Assembly (NCBI RefSeq): GCF_004216905.1
Contig: NZ_SGXJ01000001.1
Span: 2,418,001-2,482,000, forward strand
Source: Kribbella sp. VKM Ac-2569
GTDB lineage: Bacteria; Actinomycetota; Actinomycetes; Propionibacteriales; Kribbellaceae
Reading direction: 5' to 3'
Length of the DNA: 64,000 nt
This document shows, piece after piece, positions 46,467-54,566 of the stretch (the first letter of the stretch is position 1; every line of letters starts with the position of its first letter). The notes below the pieces were generated by a model. That model saw nothing but the letters and a program-made list of their open reading frames with translations. It was not told the DNA's origin and did not search any database. The translations under genes and the position numbers were made by a program.

Positions 46467-46687
46467 TTGCCGCCGAGCAGCAAGATGATCATCGCCGAGA
46501 CCGCGAACCCGAGGATGACCAGCGTTTCCGGGATGGCGACGAGCAGGATCGCGCGGCCGGTCAGTTCAGGTTTCTCCGCCACAGCGCCCATGGCTGCGGC
46601 TCCGATGCGGGCCTGGGCGTAGCCGGTGGCCAGTGCGGACAGTCCGACGGCGAGGCCGGCTGCTAGGGCGATCAGTCCGAGTTCCAT
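46463..46687 (-). CDS. atpK: V/A-type ATP synthase proteolipid subunit K (rotor ring)
   Basis: An ATG at 46687 gives a 74-residue two-helix hairpin: MELGLIALAAGLAVGLSALA..., then AILLVAIPETLVILGFAVSA. The ion-carrying Glu is in IPETL of helix 2. At 8 kDa it is a single hairpin, unlike the 16-kDa doubled K subunit of many V-type pumps, so the ring should have one carboxylate per hairpin. A Thr follows the Glu, a position used in some sodium-binding rings, but other sodium ligands are not clear. Proton or sodium specificity is left open. Confidence 0.9.
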   Translation of the reverse strand: MELGLIALAAGLAVGLSALATGYAQARIGAAAMGAVAEKPELTGRAILLVAIPETLVILGFAVSAMIILLLGGK

Positions 46688-46700
46688 GATGTTTGTCCTT

Positions 46701-48638
46701 TCAGACCGGTGACCCGGCCGGGACCGGCTCGGGTGTGGCGCGGACGTGGGATGGGAGGCCAGTGGCGCTGTCCGGCTCGGAGCCGGTGGCAACAGCACCG
46801 CCGAGCGGCGCGAAGAGTCGGCCACCGCCCTCGTAGAACTGTCCGAAGAACTCCACATAGTGAAGGCGAAGCGCCTGGATCGTCGGGCTGAACGCCGCGA
46901 GGGCGAGATTCAGCGCGTGAAACAAGGTGGCCACCAGGAGTCCGAGCAGCAGCGGTCCCCGGGCGCCGAGCTGGTTGGCGACCTCAGCCAGGTAGGTCGA
47001 GGCGAGGCCGACCGCCGCCAGCCGCAGGTAGGACAAGACGTTGCCGAGGGCACCGAGCAGATCGAGCGGGCCCAGCAGCAGCCCGAGCGCGCCCTGGGAC
47101 ACACAGGCCACCACGACACCGACAACGAGAGCGGCGACCGCAGGGGTCAGCACCCCCGCGGGGAATCCCGCGGCGACGACACCGGCCAGGCCGAAAAGCC
47201 CGGCCAGCACCAGCAGGGTTCCCGCCTTCGAGGCAATCTGTCGGCGGTGGTTTCCGCGGGCCGCCGTCCATACGCCCAGCAGCAATCCCAAGACGACATG
47301 GACCATGCCGATGGCCAGGGCGAACAGCAGCAATGGTTGGAGCGCTGTCGGGCCACCCCGGTAGAACCACAGCGCCGGCATGCCGATGCTGTGGCCCAGG
47401 CTGCCGAGCGCTTCGCCGTACAGGAAGCCGAAGAGAATCGTCCAGGCTCCGCCCAAAGCCATCACCCGGCCGACCTGGCCGACTGTGCTGTTCTTGGGCC
47501 AGTGCGATCTGAACCACCACGCGCCAGCCAGCAGGAGGCCGCCGTAGACGACGTCGCCGACCATCACGCCGAAGAAGATCGGCAGCACCAGTGCCGTCAG
47601 ACCCGTGGGGTCCAGGTCGCCGCGCGCCGGCCAGGACAACAGCCCAACCAACTGCTGGAACGGCTGCCAGCCGGGCCGGTTGCGCAGCAGGACCGGCTTG
47701 TCCTCGACCGATTCGCTGGTGTCGAGGCGCTCGACGGCGACGGCCGGGCCGAGGCGGTCGGCCAGTGCGCGCTCGACCTGTTCGGTCTGCTTGGTCGGGA
47801 CCCAGAGCCTCAGGATGAACGTACGCGAGGACAGGTCCGCCTGTGCGGCAGCGACAGCTCGTTCGGCTCGGGCCTGCAGCACGGCGATGGTGGCGTGCAG
47901 CGACCCCGCGACGGGGATGACCGTCGCGGCCAGTTCGGCCTGGACGCGGTTGCGTTCGCCGGGCAGCTTGGCGAGCCGTTCGCGCATCGCCTCGACGGTC
48001 GCACGCAGCGACTTGCCGGCGTAGGCCGCGGGGACCCCGACCTCGACGATGCGTTCGGTGCCGAGCAGGGCATTGACGTCGGGCAGGTCGGCGCGGCGAA
48101 GAACGAGCAGGCAGCCGACCGGTCCGCCGGGCGTCGCCGTCGAGGTGACCATCAGGTGCCCGCGGCCGAGCAGTTCGGCGAGTTGCCGGTTCAGCTCGGG
48201 GACGATTCGCAGGTCCGGGTCGTCGAGGACCAGCGCGATGCTGGCCAGGCCCAGGTTCGCCAGTTGCCGATCGTTGAGCCGGCCCAGTTCGGGCACGAGC
48301 GGCTGTAGCGCGTCGAGGGCGTCGATGGACCGGGGCAGTGCCTCGGCCTCGCCGCGTAGTTCCTCGTCTTCGGCCAGCAGCTTTGCTACCTGGGGTTCGA
48401 GGTGGTCGAGGGTGGTCCGCAGGGCGGTGTCGCTCAGCACGGTGCCGGTCGCGGGCTGGCCGGCGAGCGGCATCATGGCGTCGGTGCGGGCGATGAGGTC
48501 CGCCAGGTCGGGCGGGGTCTCGCCGGGATCGACGACGGTCACGACTTCGGCCAGCCGCAGTTCCTGCAGGGCTGTCAGGGCGTCGTCCAGGCGCGGTCTG
48601 AGTCCGGCGACCTCGAGTTGGGTGAGTGGGACCATCAT
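46701..48638 (-). CDS. atpI: V/A-type ATP synthase subunit I (a-subunit homologue)
   Basis: The protein has 645 residues. The N-terminal 330 residues are soluble with two coiled-coil arms (for example LRATVEAMRERLAKLPGERN). The C-terminal half has about eight membrane helices, including LVLPIFFGVMVGDVVYGGLL and the helix GALGNVLSYLRLAAVGLAST. The latter holds the conserved channel Arg in SYLRL. It forms the stator ion half-channels next to the K ring. It overlaps the H-subunit stop by four bases. Confidence 0.93.
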   Translation of the reverse strand: MMVPLTQLEVAGLRPRLDDALTALQELRLAEVVTVVDPGETPPDLADLIARTDAMMPLAGQPATGTVLSDTALRTTLDHLEPQVAKLLAEDEELRGEAEALPRSIDALDALQPLVPELGRLNDRQLANLGLASIALVLDDPDLRIVPELNRQLAELLGRGHLMVTSTATPGGPVGCLLVLRRADLPDVNALLGTERIVEVGVPAAYAGKSLRATVEAMRERLAKLPGERNRVQAELAATVIPVAGSLHATIAVLQARAERAVAAAQADLSSRTFILRLWVPTKQTEQVERALADRLGPAVAVERLDTSESVEDKPVLLRNRPGWQPFQQLVGLLSWPARGDLDPTGLTALVLPIFFGVMVGDVVYGGLLLAGAWWFRSHWPKNSTVGQVGRVMALGGAWTILFGFLYGEALGSLGHSIGMPALWFYRGGPTALQPLLLFALAIGMVHVVLGLLLGVWTAARGNHRRQIASKAGTLLVLAGLFGLAGVVAAGFPAGVLTPAVAALVVGVVVACVSQGALGLLLGPLDLLGALGNVLSYLRLAAVGLASTYLAEVANQLGARGPLLLGLLVATLFHALNLALAAFSPTIQALRLHYVEFFGQFYEGGGRLFAPLGGAVATGSEPDSATGLPSHVRATPEPVPAGSPV

Positions 48639-49015
48639 GGTCGGCTTACCTCGTCCTGTGATGACCGTGTCTGTTGCGGCAGCACCGCGGCGACGACAGT
48701 TGCGATGTCGTGGTCGCGGCGCCGGGCGGCGATCGCAGTCAGATCGGCGGCGTGGCGGTTGCCGGCCTGGGTCAACCGGGCGGCCTCGGCGCGGGCGGCG
48801 GACAGGATCGCGGTTGTCCGTTGCCGCGCCACCTCCGCCGCCTGCGCTTCGGCCTCGGCGATGAGGTGATCCGCCTGCACTTGAGCTAGTGCCACCTCAT
48901 CGCCGGCTTGGTTCGCCGCCGCCAGTCGGGCGGCGATCGAGGTCTCGAGCTCGCGTACCAACTCGTGCGGTGTCGCCTGTGCGACCGTATCGCTGTCGTC
49001 GTGCGCGCGGCTCAT
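48635..49015 (-). CDS. V/A-type ATP synthase subunit H/G-like (peripheral stalk)
   Basis: The protein has 126 residues and is almost entirely Ala/Gln/Glu/Arg coiled coil from residue 20 to 110 (ELETSIAARLAAANQAGDEV, ADHLIAEAEAQAAEVARQRT). That matches the short stator subunit H (also called G or NtpF) that pairs with E. Sequence similarity is uninformative in such proteins, so the call rests on the coiled coil and operon position. Start and stop overlap both neighbours by four bases. Confidence 0.75.
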   Translation of the reverse strand: MSRAHDDSDTVAQATPHELVRELETSIAARLAAANQAGDEVALAQVQADHLIAEAEAQAAEVARQRTTAILSAARAEAARLTQAGNRHAADLTAIAARRRDHDIATVVAAVLPQQTRSSQDEVSRP

Positions 49016-49680
49016 GCTGCGCTCCGACTGCGGTCACGCCCGTCGCTGGTCGCATCGCGGGAGGCCCGGCGGGCCCGGGCGCGTCTGAGCCGGGCGTGCT
49101 CCTCGCGTTCGCGCTCGTCCAGCGTGAGCGCGATCCGGCGCGCCTCGTCGTGCAACTGAGGGAGCACGATGTTGTCCAAGGCATTGACCTGCGTGGTGGT
49201 CCGGGCGATCTCCGTGGCCAGCCGTCGTACGCTGAGCTCGACCGCGCACAGGTCCAGGAGCCACTCGAGTTGCTCCTCGTAGGCCAGCGCGACGGTGTCG
49301 AGGTGGGCCGAGGCTAGGGCGGGTGCCCAGCCGCGGGTGGCTGTGTTGCGGCGGACGGGGTCATGGCTCAGATCGAAGACGTGGACCCCTGCCACGGTCC
49401 GAGACCGCAGCTCCGCGCCGATCCCTGTGGCGGCGGTCAGCGCGCCCGATGCGAGTGCCTCGGGGCCGCACACGGCGGTGGCCTCGTCAAGGCGTTGCCG
49501 GGCTTGAACGGCGAGGGTCCGCAGCCGTTCCAATCCGTCCAGCAGTTCGGTCTGGTGGTGCCGGAACTCCCGCACCAGCGCGGTTCGTTTGTCTTTGAGC
49601 AGATCGCGGCCTTGAGCGACGAAGACCGCCCGCCGCCGGCGGTCCAGCAGTTCACTTCGGGTAGCAACAAGGGATTGCAT
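49012..49680 (-). CDS. atpD: V/A-type ATP synthase subunit D (central stalk)
   Basis: The protein has 222 residues. The N-terminal helix carries LDRRRRAVFVAQGRDLLKDK RTALV, in which LLKDKR is the conserved signature of subunit D. The C-terminal region LATEIARTTTQVNALDNIVL ending in PQLHDEARRI is the other diagnostic block (family RTTRRVNALE). It is the rotating axle in the A3B3 hexamer. It is the first gene of the operon here, whereas D usually comes last. The 50-bp regulatory element lies 63 bases upstream. Confidence 0.93.
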   Translation of the reverse strand: MQSLVATRSELLDRRRRAVFVAQGRDLLKDKRTALVREFRHHQTELLDGLERLRTLAVQARQRLDEATAVCGPEALASGALTAATGIGAELRSRTVAGVHVFDLSHDPVRRNTATRGWAPALASAHLDTVALAYEEQLEWLLDLCAVELSVRRLATEIARTTTQVNALDNIVLPQLHDEARRIALTLDEREREEHARLRRARARRASRDATSDGRDRSRSAA

Positions 49681-49743
49681 GGCACACTCCCGGATGCGTG
49701 ATCGGGTACCTCTGAGACTGCCGTTGCGGCGCTTCGCCGGGTA

Positions 49744-49793
49744 TTGGCACCTTCGGCGAAGGTCGCATCTCGTTGATTGCCGGGAACCGGCAA
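49744..49793 (-). promoter_or_regulatory. 50-bp bipartite element, copy 5 (V-ATPase operon)
   Basis: Read on the minus strand, TTGCCGGTTCCCGGCAA (49793-49777) is followed after 16 bases by TTCGCCGAAGGTGCCAA (49760-49744). It ends 63 bases before the D-subunit start codon at 49680, almost the same distance as for doxX (62) and USP (70). Confidence 0.75.
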
Positions 49794-49938
49794 TGGTGCA
49801 GCTGGCCCGAAGGTCGTTCTCAACCGAACGTTTGTGGTGCGGCGCAACGCCTTGGGATGCGGGTTCGACGACCGGGGCGCCCTGCTCACGGCAGGTGGGC
49901 GGATGCGAGGCACCGGATCTTGCTGCCGGGCAGGTACG

Positions 49939-51723
49939 TCACGAGACGGGCGGGAGGTCCCGGAGGGCGAGAGCGGCCTGGATGAGGGCGGCGTGGGTCA
50001 GGGCCTGGGGGTAGTTGCCGAGATGTTCGCCGGTCGTGGGGTCCAGTTCCTCGGCGTACAGGCCGAGCGGGCTGGCTCGGTCCAGCAGTTCGGTGAACAG
50101 GTCGAGGGCCTCGCGGCGGCGGTCGTCAAGCGCCAGCGCTTCAACCAGCCAGAAGGAACAGGGCAGGAACGCGCCCTCGGTGCCCGGCAGCCCGTCACGC
50201 CCCGGTGGGTATCGATACAGCAAGGGACCCTCGGCACTCAGTTGGCTGCGGATGGCGTCCAGTGTCCCGCGGACGCGCAGTGATCCGCGCTCCTCGAGTC
50301 CGATCCGGGGCAGGATGAGGAGAGCGGCGTCGAGCTCCTGTGAGCCGTAGCTTCTGGTGTAGCTACCGATGCCGGTGTCGAAACCCAGCTTCTTGACCTC
50401 GATGCGGATCGCCTCGCGGGCGGCCTGCCAGCGTTGTCGCCGACGTTCGGAGAGCCGGTGCGTCTCGGCGATCCGCAGGGCTCGGTCGAGCGCCAGCCAG
50501 GCCATCAGCTTGGAATGCACGTGATGGACCTGGTCCCCGCGGACCTCCCAGATGCCTGCGTCCGGCTCACTCCACCGTCGCGTCACAAGGTCGGCGAAAC
50601 CTCGCATCGCGCGCCACGTTTCGGAGTACAACGGATGACCCGCCTGCACGAGAGTCCAGGCGGCGTCGAGCACCCATCCGTAGCCGTCAAGTTGATGTTG
50701 CTGGGCCGCACCATTGCCCACCCGGACCGGGACACTGCCGCCGTAGCCCGGCCAGTTTCGCAGGCCACGTTCTGGGGGTGCTTGTCGACCGTCCAAGGTG
50801 AGCAGGACCGGTAGCCGGGGACGTTGCACGCGACTGGCGTGCAGCAACCACCACAGGAACCCTCGGGCTTCCTCGACCATGCCGACACCGAGGAACGCCG
50901 CGATCCCGATGCTTGCGTCACGGGGCCAGGCAAAGCGGTAGTCCCAGTTCCGCACCCCGCCGAGCTGCTCGGGAAGTGAGGTAGTCGGCGCGGCCACCGA
51001 CGCACCGGACGGCGAGTACGTCAACAGGCGCAGCGTCAGCAGGCTGCGAAGCACTTCCTCACGAAAGGGCAACCCCTGGTCGACCCGAGCCGTCCAGGCA
51101 CGCCACCGGCTCTCGTCCTCGGTGAGCAGCGCCCAGGCGGTGGCAGCCTGAACCTGGATCAGCGGTTCCCGATGCGCGATTGTGAGGACGAACGTGACTG
51201 GCCGATCAGGGGTAACCGTGAAGGGCGTCGGCATGCCGGGCTCGATGGCCGGCCCGGCATCGCAGCTCAGCGACATCGCCAGCGCGCCCCACTCGCACAC
51301 GAGATCCTGACCGCGGCGTCGGTTGCGCGGCTGTGTGTGCTCCTCACCGCGGCGCGGGTCGAACTCGACCAGAGCCTCAACGGCGCCGCCCTCTGCGGAC
51401 AATCGCCGCACGAGGACCGTCGCAGGCAACAGGCGTCCGGCTACCTCGGCCACCATCGCCTCGGTCAGTGTCAGCTTGCCGCGGGGGGTGATCCAGGTGG
51501 TCTCCAGGGTCGCGGTGTGGAGGCGGTACTTGCGCTCGACAACAGTGGAGATGGCGGCTGGTCCCAACCGGAATCTGCCTGCGTCAGAACCGCCAACAAG
51601 TGCTCCGAAGACCGGGGCGCCGTCGAAGCGCGGCGCGCACAGCCAGTCGAGGGAGCCGTCGCTGGAGACGAGTGCCGCGGTGCGGGTGTCACCCAGCAGC
51701 CCATAGTCGGCGATCGGCTTCAT
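49939..51723 (-). CDS. Glycoside hydrolase family 15 protein (glucoamylase/trehalase-like)
   Basis: The ATG at 51723 (MKPIADYGLLGDTRTAALVS) follows the upstream stop by one base; the result is 594 residues. The N-terminal beta-sandwich (residues 1-220) precedes the (alpha/alpha)6 barrel. GGVRNWDYRFAWPRDASIGI, SEPDAGIWEVRGD with the probable general-acid Glu, and FLPCSFWLVEALAL with the probable base Glu are GH15 signatures. Actinobacterial members include trehalases and glucoamylases; the substrate is not decided. No signal peptide is present, so it is cytoplasmic and may mobilise storage sugar. Confidence 0.92.
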   Translation of the reverse strand: MKPIADYGLLGDTRTAALVSSDGSLDWLCAPRFDGAPVFGALVGGSDAGRFRLGPAAISTVVERKYRLHTATLETTWITPRGKLTLTEAMVAEVAGRLLPATVLVRRLSAEGGAVEALVEFDPRRGEEHTQPRNRRRGQDLVCEWGALAMSLSCDAGPAIEPGMPTPFTVTPDRPVTFVLTIAHREPLIQVQAATAWALLTEDESRWRAWTARVDQGLPFREEVLRSLLTLRLLTYSPSGASVAAPTTSLPEQLGGVRNWDYRFAWPRDASIGIAAFLGVGMVEEARGFLWWLLHASRVQRPRLPVLLTLDGRQAPPERGLRNWPGYGGSVPVRVGNGAAQQHQLDGYGWVLDAAWTLVQAGHPLYSETWRAMRGFADLVTRRWSEPDAGIWEVRGDQVHHVHSKLMAWLALDRALRIAETHRLSERRRQRWQAAREAIRIEVKKLGFDTGIGSYTRSYGSQELDAALLILPRIGLEERGSLRVRGTLDAIRSQLSAEGPLLYRYPPGRDGLPGTEGAFLPCSFWLVEALALDDRRREALDLFTELLDRASPLGLYAEELDPTTGEHLGNYPQALTHAALIQAALALRDLPPVS

Positions 51724-51724
51724 C

Positions 51725-52201
51725 TCAACGGGCCTGGAGCAGCAGGCCGAGCACGGCACCGTAGACAAGGTGGGCGGCGATGGTTACGGCTGGAGTCTGC
51801 ACGCCATAGTTGAGGGCGAGCAGACCCGGTGGCTCGAGCACGGCCCGGCTCGCGGGTCCGGCGCGGTGTGACGCCATCCGGGGATGCAAACCGGGGAGCA
51901 CTGGAAGCAGCACCATCAGCGCAACTGCGACATGCAGAAGGCCGAGCAGCCCGCCCAGCCACCAGGTGGCTCGATGCAGCAGGGCGAACACGGTCGCGTA
52001 GCCAAGCGCGAACACCTGGCCGACAACGAGGTGGATGAGGAACCCTGCGGCCCGGGCACGGTCGGGGTCCTCTGTTACCAGGGTGCCGAGTACGAGCGGA
52101 AGGTCCAGCCGGGTGAGGCCGGCCAGCTGCGCGGTGATCATCACGGCAGTCAGCGCGGAGGTGGCCACCAACCCGAATATCGCCCACCCGAACCAGTCCA
52201 C
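51725..52201 (-). CDS. Small membrane protein, unknown
   Basis: The protein has 158 residues with four predicted helices (WAIFGLVATSALTAVMITAQ; GFLIHLVVGQVFALGYATVF; WLGGLLGLLHVAVALMVLLP; a C-terminal helix VTIAAHLVYGAVLGLLLQ). A soluble loop HPRMASHRAG lies between the third and fourth. I recognise only a general resemblance to small actinobacterial membrane proteins encoded next to stress genes. It is immediately upstream of and coupled to the GH15 gene. Confidence 0.75.
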   Translation of the reverse strand: MDWFGWAIFGLVATSALTAVMITAQLAGLTRLDLPLVLGTLVTEDPDRARAAGFLIHLVVGQVFALGYATVFALLHRATWWLGGLLGLLHVAVALMVLLPVLPGLHPRMASHRAGPASRAVLEPPGLLALNYGVQTPAVTIAAHLVYGAVLGLLLQAR

Positions 52202-52392
52202 GACGTCGCCTCTCAGGCTCGTCGGCTACGGATGAACCGAAGGCGCCGACAGTCGTCCGTAGAGCGGCGGCCGGCCAGGCGAGAAGAAGAGCACAACGGC
52301 GATCGCTGGTATGGGCCGCGCACTCCCCCGGTTTCACGAACCAAGGCGCACCTCCTCGCGCATCAGGCGCCTAGAGAGCGACCGCGCAGTTG

Positions 52393-52407
52393 TATCGTAA
52401 CACGATA
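52393..52407. promoter_or_regulatory. Palindromic MarR operator
   Basis: TATCGTAACACGATA is a perfect palindrome with 6-bp arms and a three-base centre. It lies 54 bases upstream of the MarR start in an AT-rich patch that includes a -10-like TATAGT. It probably mediates autoregulation. Confidence 0.68.
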
Positions 52408-52460
52408 TAGTTGGTTTTTGTGGCCGGGTCTCCCGGTGAAACCACTGAGGACGTGATCAC

Positions 52461-52913
52461 ATGCAGCCCGACACGATGCACGACGAGCAGGCGGCAGAGC
52501 CGTTGACGAAGGCGGATTTCGAGGCGTTGGCTCGTTTCCGCTTCGGCATCCGCCGGTACCTGCGCTTCAGCGAGCAGGCCGTCCGCGGTCATGGCCTGAC
52601 GCCGCAGCAGTACCAGTTGATGCTGGCGTTGAAGGGGTTTCCCAGCCGTGAGTGGGCGACCTTGACCGAGTTGGCCGACCGTCTCCAGTTGCGTCACCAC
52701 AGCGTCGTGGAACTCGTGAACCGTGCGCAGGCGCAAGATCTCGTGACCAGGGCGTCAGATCCGACGGACGCCAGAGTTGTCCGGGTGGAGTTGACGCGGC
52801 ACGGCGAGCGGGCGTTGGCACGGCTGAGTGCACTGCACCGCGATGAGCTTCAACGCTTGGGTACCGCCCTTGCAGTGCCCGACTGGAGCGACACTGCCGA
52901 CGGTGCAGCATGA
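52461..52913 (+). CDS. MarR-family transcriptional regulator
   Basis: The protein has 150 residues. The winged-helix core reads LTPQQYQLMLALKGFPSREW then ATLTELADRLQLRHHSVVEL and the wing TRASDPTDARVVRVELTRHG, a textbook MarR pattern. The HHSVVELVNR recognition helix is typical of a widespread actinobacterial subgroup. It is translationally coupled (ATGA) to a DUF488 gene. An upstream palindrome suggests autorepression. The ligand is unknown. Confidence 0.92.
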   Translation: MQPDTMHDEQAAEPLTKADFEALARFRFGIRRYLRFSEQAVRGHGLTPQQYQLMLALKGFPSREWATLTELADRLQLRHHSVVELVNRAQAQDLVTRASDPTDARVVRVELTRHGERALARLSALHRDELQRLGTALAVPDWSDTADGAA

Positions 52914-53275
52914 CACGCCACACTGTCCGGGTCCGCAGGATCTACGATCACCCCGCAGCCGACGACGGCATCAGGGTCTTGGTCGATCGGGTGTGGCCGC
53001 GAGGGATCCGCAAGGACGCCGCCGCCATCGACGAATGGGCCAAGGAGGTCGCACCGTCGACGGAGCTCCGCAAGTGGTACGGCCATGTACCGGAGAAGTT
53101 CGCGCAGTTCGAGGCACGCTACCGCGACGAGCTGGCAACAGAGGCCGGACGGACCGCGCTGGACCACCTGCGCACGCTGGCGAAACGCGATGCCCTGACC
53201 TTGGTGACCGCAACCAGGGACGTGGACCACAGCCAGGCAACGGTCCTGGCACGGCTGCTGAGCGAACCCCGCTGA
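52910..53275 (+). CDS. DUF488 family protein
   Basis: The protein has 121 residues. It has the DUF488 signature RVLVDRVWPRGIRKDAAAID followed by EWAKEVAPSTELRKWYGHVP and the closing strand DALTLVTATRDVDHSQA. Family members are frequently paired with MarR regulators and annotated as uncharacterised; a nucleic-acid or small-molecule role has been guessed but is not established. There is no signal peptide. It is co-translated with the MarR gene. Confidence 0.9.
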   Translation: MTRHTVRVRRIYDHPAADDGIRVLVDRVWPRGIRKDAAAIDEWAKEVAPSTELRKWYGHVPEKFAQFEARYRDELATEAGRTALDHLRTLAKRDALTLVTATRDVDHSQATVLARLLSEPR

Positions 53276-53354
53276 TTCCCTTTGCCAGCCGGACCAATAG
53301 ACCGCGCTCCGCTGGTGGCACACCTCACTCGCGTGTCGGACAGCTCCGGCCATG

Positions 53355-53762
53355 CTACTGACCGGGGCGGTTCCTGATTTGCAGGCCAGGACGGCGACGA
53401 TGAATGGTCAGGTAGGACAGGCCGGTGGTACCGGCGGTGATGTTGCGGGTCGAACCGCGGGGCAACCAGACAACGTTGCCGTCAGCAAGAGTCTGTTCTT
53501 CGTCGGGTGTACCGACTCTGCCGTCACCCGCGACGACGACGAGTAGCACGTCGAGATCCGGCTCGCTATGGGTGTCCACGCGCTGCCTGGCAGGCAGATG
53601 GATGAGGTTCGCGTCGAGCTGGCGCCCTGGCTCGGTGAGGGTCCACCGGGCACCCGACGGTACGGGCGAGTCATCGACGAGTTCGTGCACGTCGAGCAGG
53701 ACCCGCACCGTCGGCTGCTCAGGCAGTAGGGCAGCTGGAACAGCCGGCGACTCCTCAGGCAT
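53355..53762 (-). CDS. Cupin-domain protein
   Basis: The start ATG 53762 shares one base with the stop of the hemerythrin-like gene (TGATG), so the genes are coupled. The 135-residue product has a small beta-barrel: ARWTLTEPGRQLDANLIHLP, then RVDTHSEPDLDVLLVVVAGD with a probable metal site (HSE), and NVVWLPRGSTRNI. It could be a metal-dependent sensor or enzyme. Function is unknown, and likely linked to the adjacent hemerythrin/DUF2249 protein. Confidence 0.82.
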   Translation of the reverse strand: MPEESPAVPAALLPEQPTVRVLLDVHELVDDSPVPSGARWTLTEPGRQLDANLIHLPARQRVDTHSEPDLDVLLVVVAGDGRVGTPDEEQTLADGNVVWLPRGSTRNITAGTTGLSYLTIHRRRPGLQIRNRPGQ

Positions 53763-54481
53763 CACTGGGCGACCCGGCCGATCCGTACGCGCCATTCGTC
53801 GGGCCCGGCCTGCAGGTAGTCCCAGCTGAAGGCGCCGGCGTGAATGGCTTCGAACTCCCGGCGTAACGGCTTGGGGTCGTGGCTATTGACCAGGATGAAC
53901 GCCTCTCCCGGAGCCAGCCGGGCGTACCGGGCGAACACGCGTGGATGACGGCCGCCACGAGCGATCCGCCGTACGTCGATGACCGTCGGTCGTTCGACCT
54001 GTTCCCCCGCGAGGTAAGCCCGCAGGTCGGCGGCCAGCAACGACGGATCCACGCCAGGCAAGCCGGCCAGCGCGGGGAGCAACACCGACTCCTCGATCTG
54101 AAGCTGGGCATCCAAGGCCGCCGTGATCATCATGCCGAGCCTCGCCACATCAACCGGGCCCGCAGCCGCGATTTCGTCGATCTGAGCATTGAGCGCTGCG
54201 GCTCCCACTCGGAGAGCCTCGACCAGAAGCCGTGTCTCATCATCCTCGGACGCGGGCGCATAGAGATCCCGATCCGCGGTGACCAGATATCGGCGCACTT
54301 CATGGAGGCAGAAGTCCACCAACTCCGCAGACCATGGCCCGGCGCCCTGGGTAACTGGTTGCGCCGTGGTCAGCTCCGCCAGTCCGGACATTAGTCGCTC
54401 GTGGGCCTCGTGGACGGCACCGCGAGCGATGACGTCCGGGTCGGTCTCGGTCGCCTGGATGAAGATCTCCGCAGCCGGCAT
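53762..54481 (-). CDS. Hemerythrin-like HHE domain fused to DUF2249
   Basis: The protein has 239 residues. The N-terminal helical bundle has metal-ligand candidates His24 and His27 (HEAHERL), His60 (CLHEVRRYL) and the E-rich helix LDAQLQIEESVLLPAL. From about 165 it switches to a DUF2249 (TusA-like) fold (VIDVRRIARGGRHPRVFARY to DYLQAGPDEWRVRI). Such fusions occur with NO/O2-responsive genes and respiratory nitrate systems. The ATG follows AAGGAGAG. It is divergent from the 7Fe ferredoxin, with an inverted repeat between. Confidence 0.85.
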   Translation of the reverse strand: MPAAEIFIQATETDPDVIARGAVHEAHERLMSGLAELTTAQPVTQGAGPWSAELVDFCLHEVRRYLVTADRDLYAPASEDDETRLLVEALRVGAAALNAQIDEIAAAGPVDVARLGMMITAALDAQLQIEESVLLPALAGLPGVDPSLLAADLRAYLAGEQVERPTVIDVRRIARGGRHPRVFARYARLAPGEAFILVNSHDPKPLRREFEAIHAGAFSWDYLQAGPDEWRVRIGRVAQ

Positions 54482-54513
54482 CGTGCACTCTCCTTACATC
54501 GCTGTTTTCAATG

Positions 54514-54540
54514 ATTATTACATGTGATATTTGTAGTAAT
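54514..54540. promoter_or_regulatory. Inverted repeat between hemerythrin-like and ferredoxin genes
   Basis: ATTATTACA (54514-54522) and TGTAGTAAT (54532-54540) are inverted with 8 of 9 positions matching, in an AT-rich island 27 bases before the ferredoxin start. It is a probable operator for both divergent units. The ArsR-like regulator encoded two genes on is a candidate. Confidence 0.65.
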
Positions 54541-54566
54541 TACAAGCGCTGATGAGGGAGTCGGTT

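Noticed and set aside
46746-48308. Plus-strand open frame of 520 residues
   Set aside because: It is antisense to V-ATPase subunit I and shows a Gln/Arg-rich composition typical of GC-driven shadow frames.
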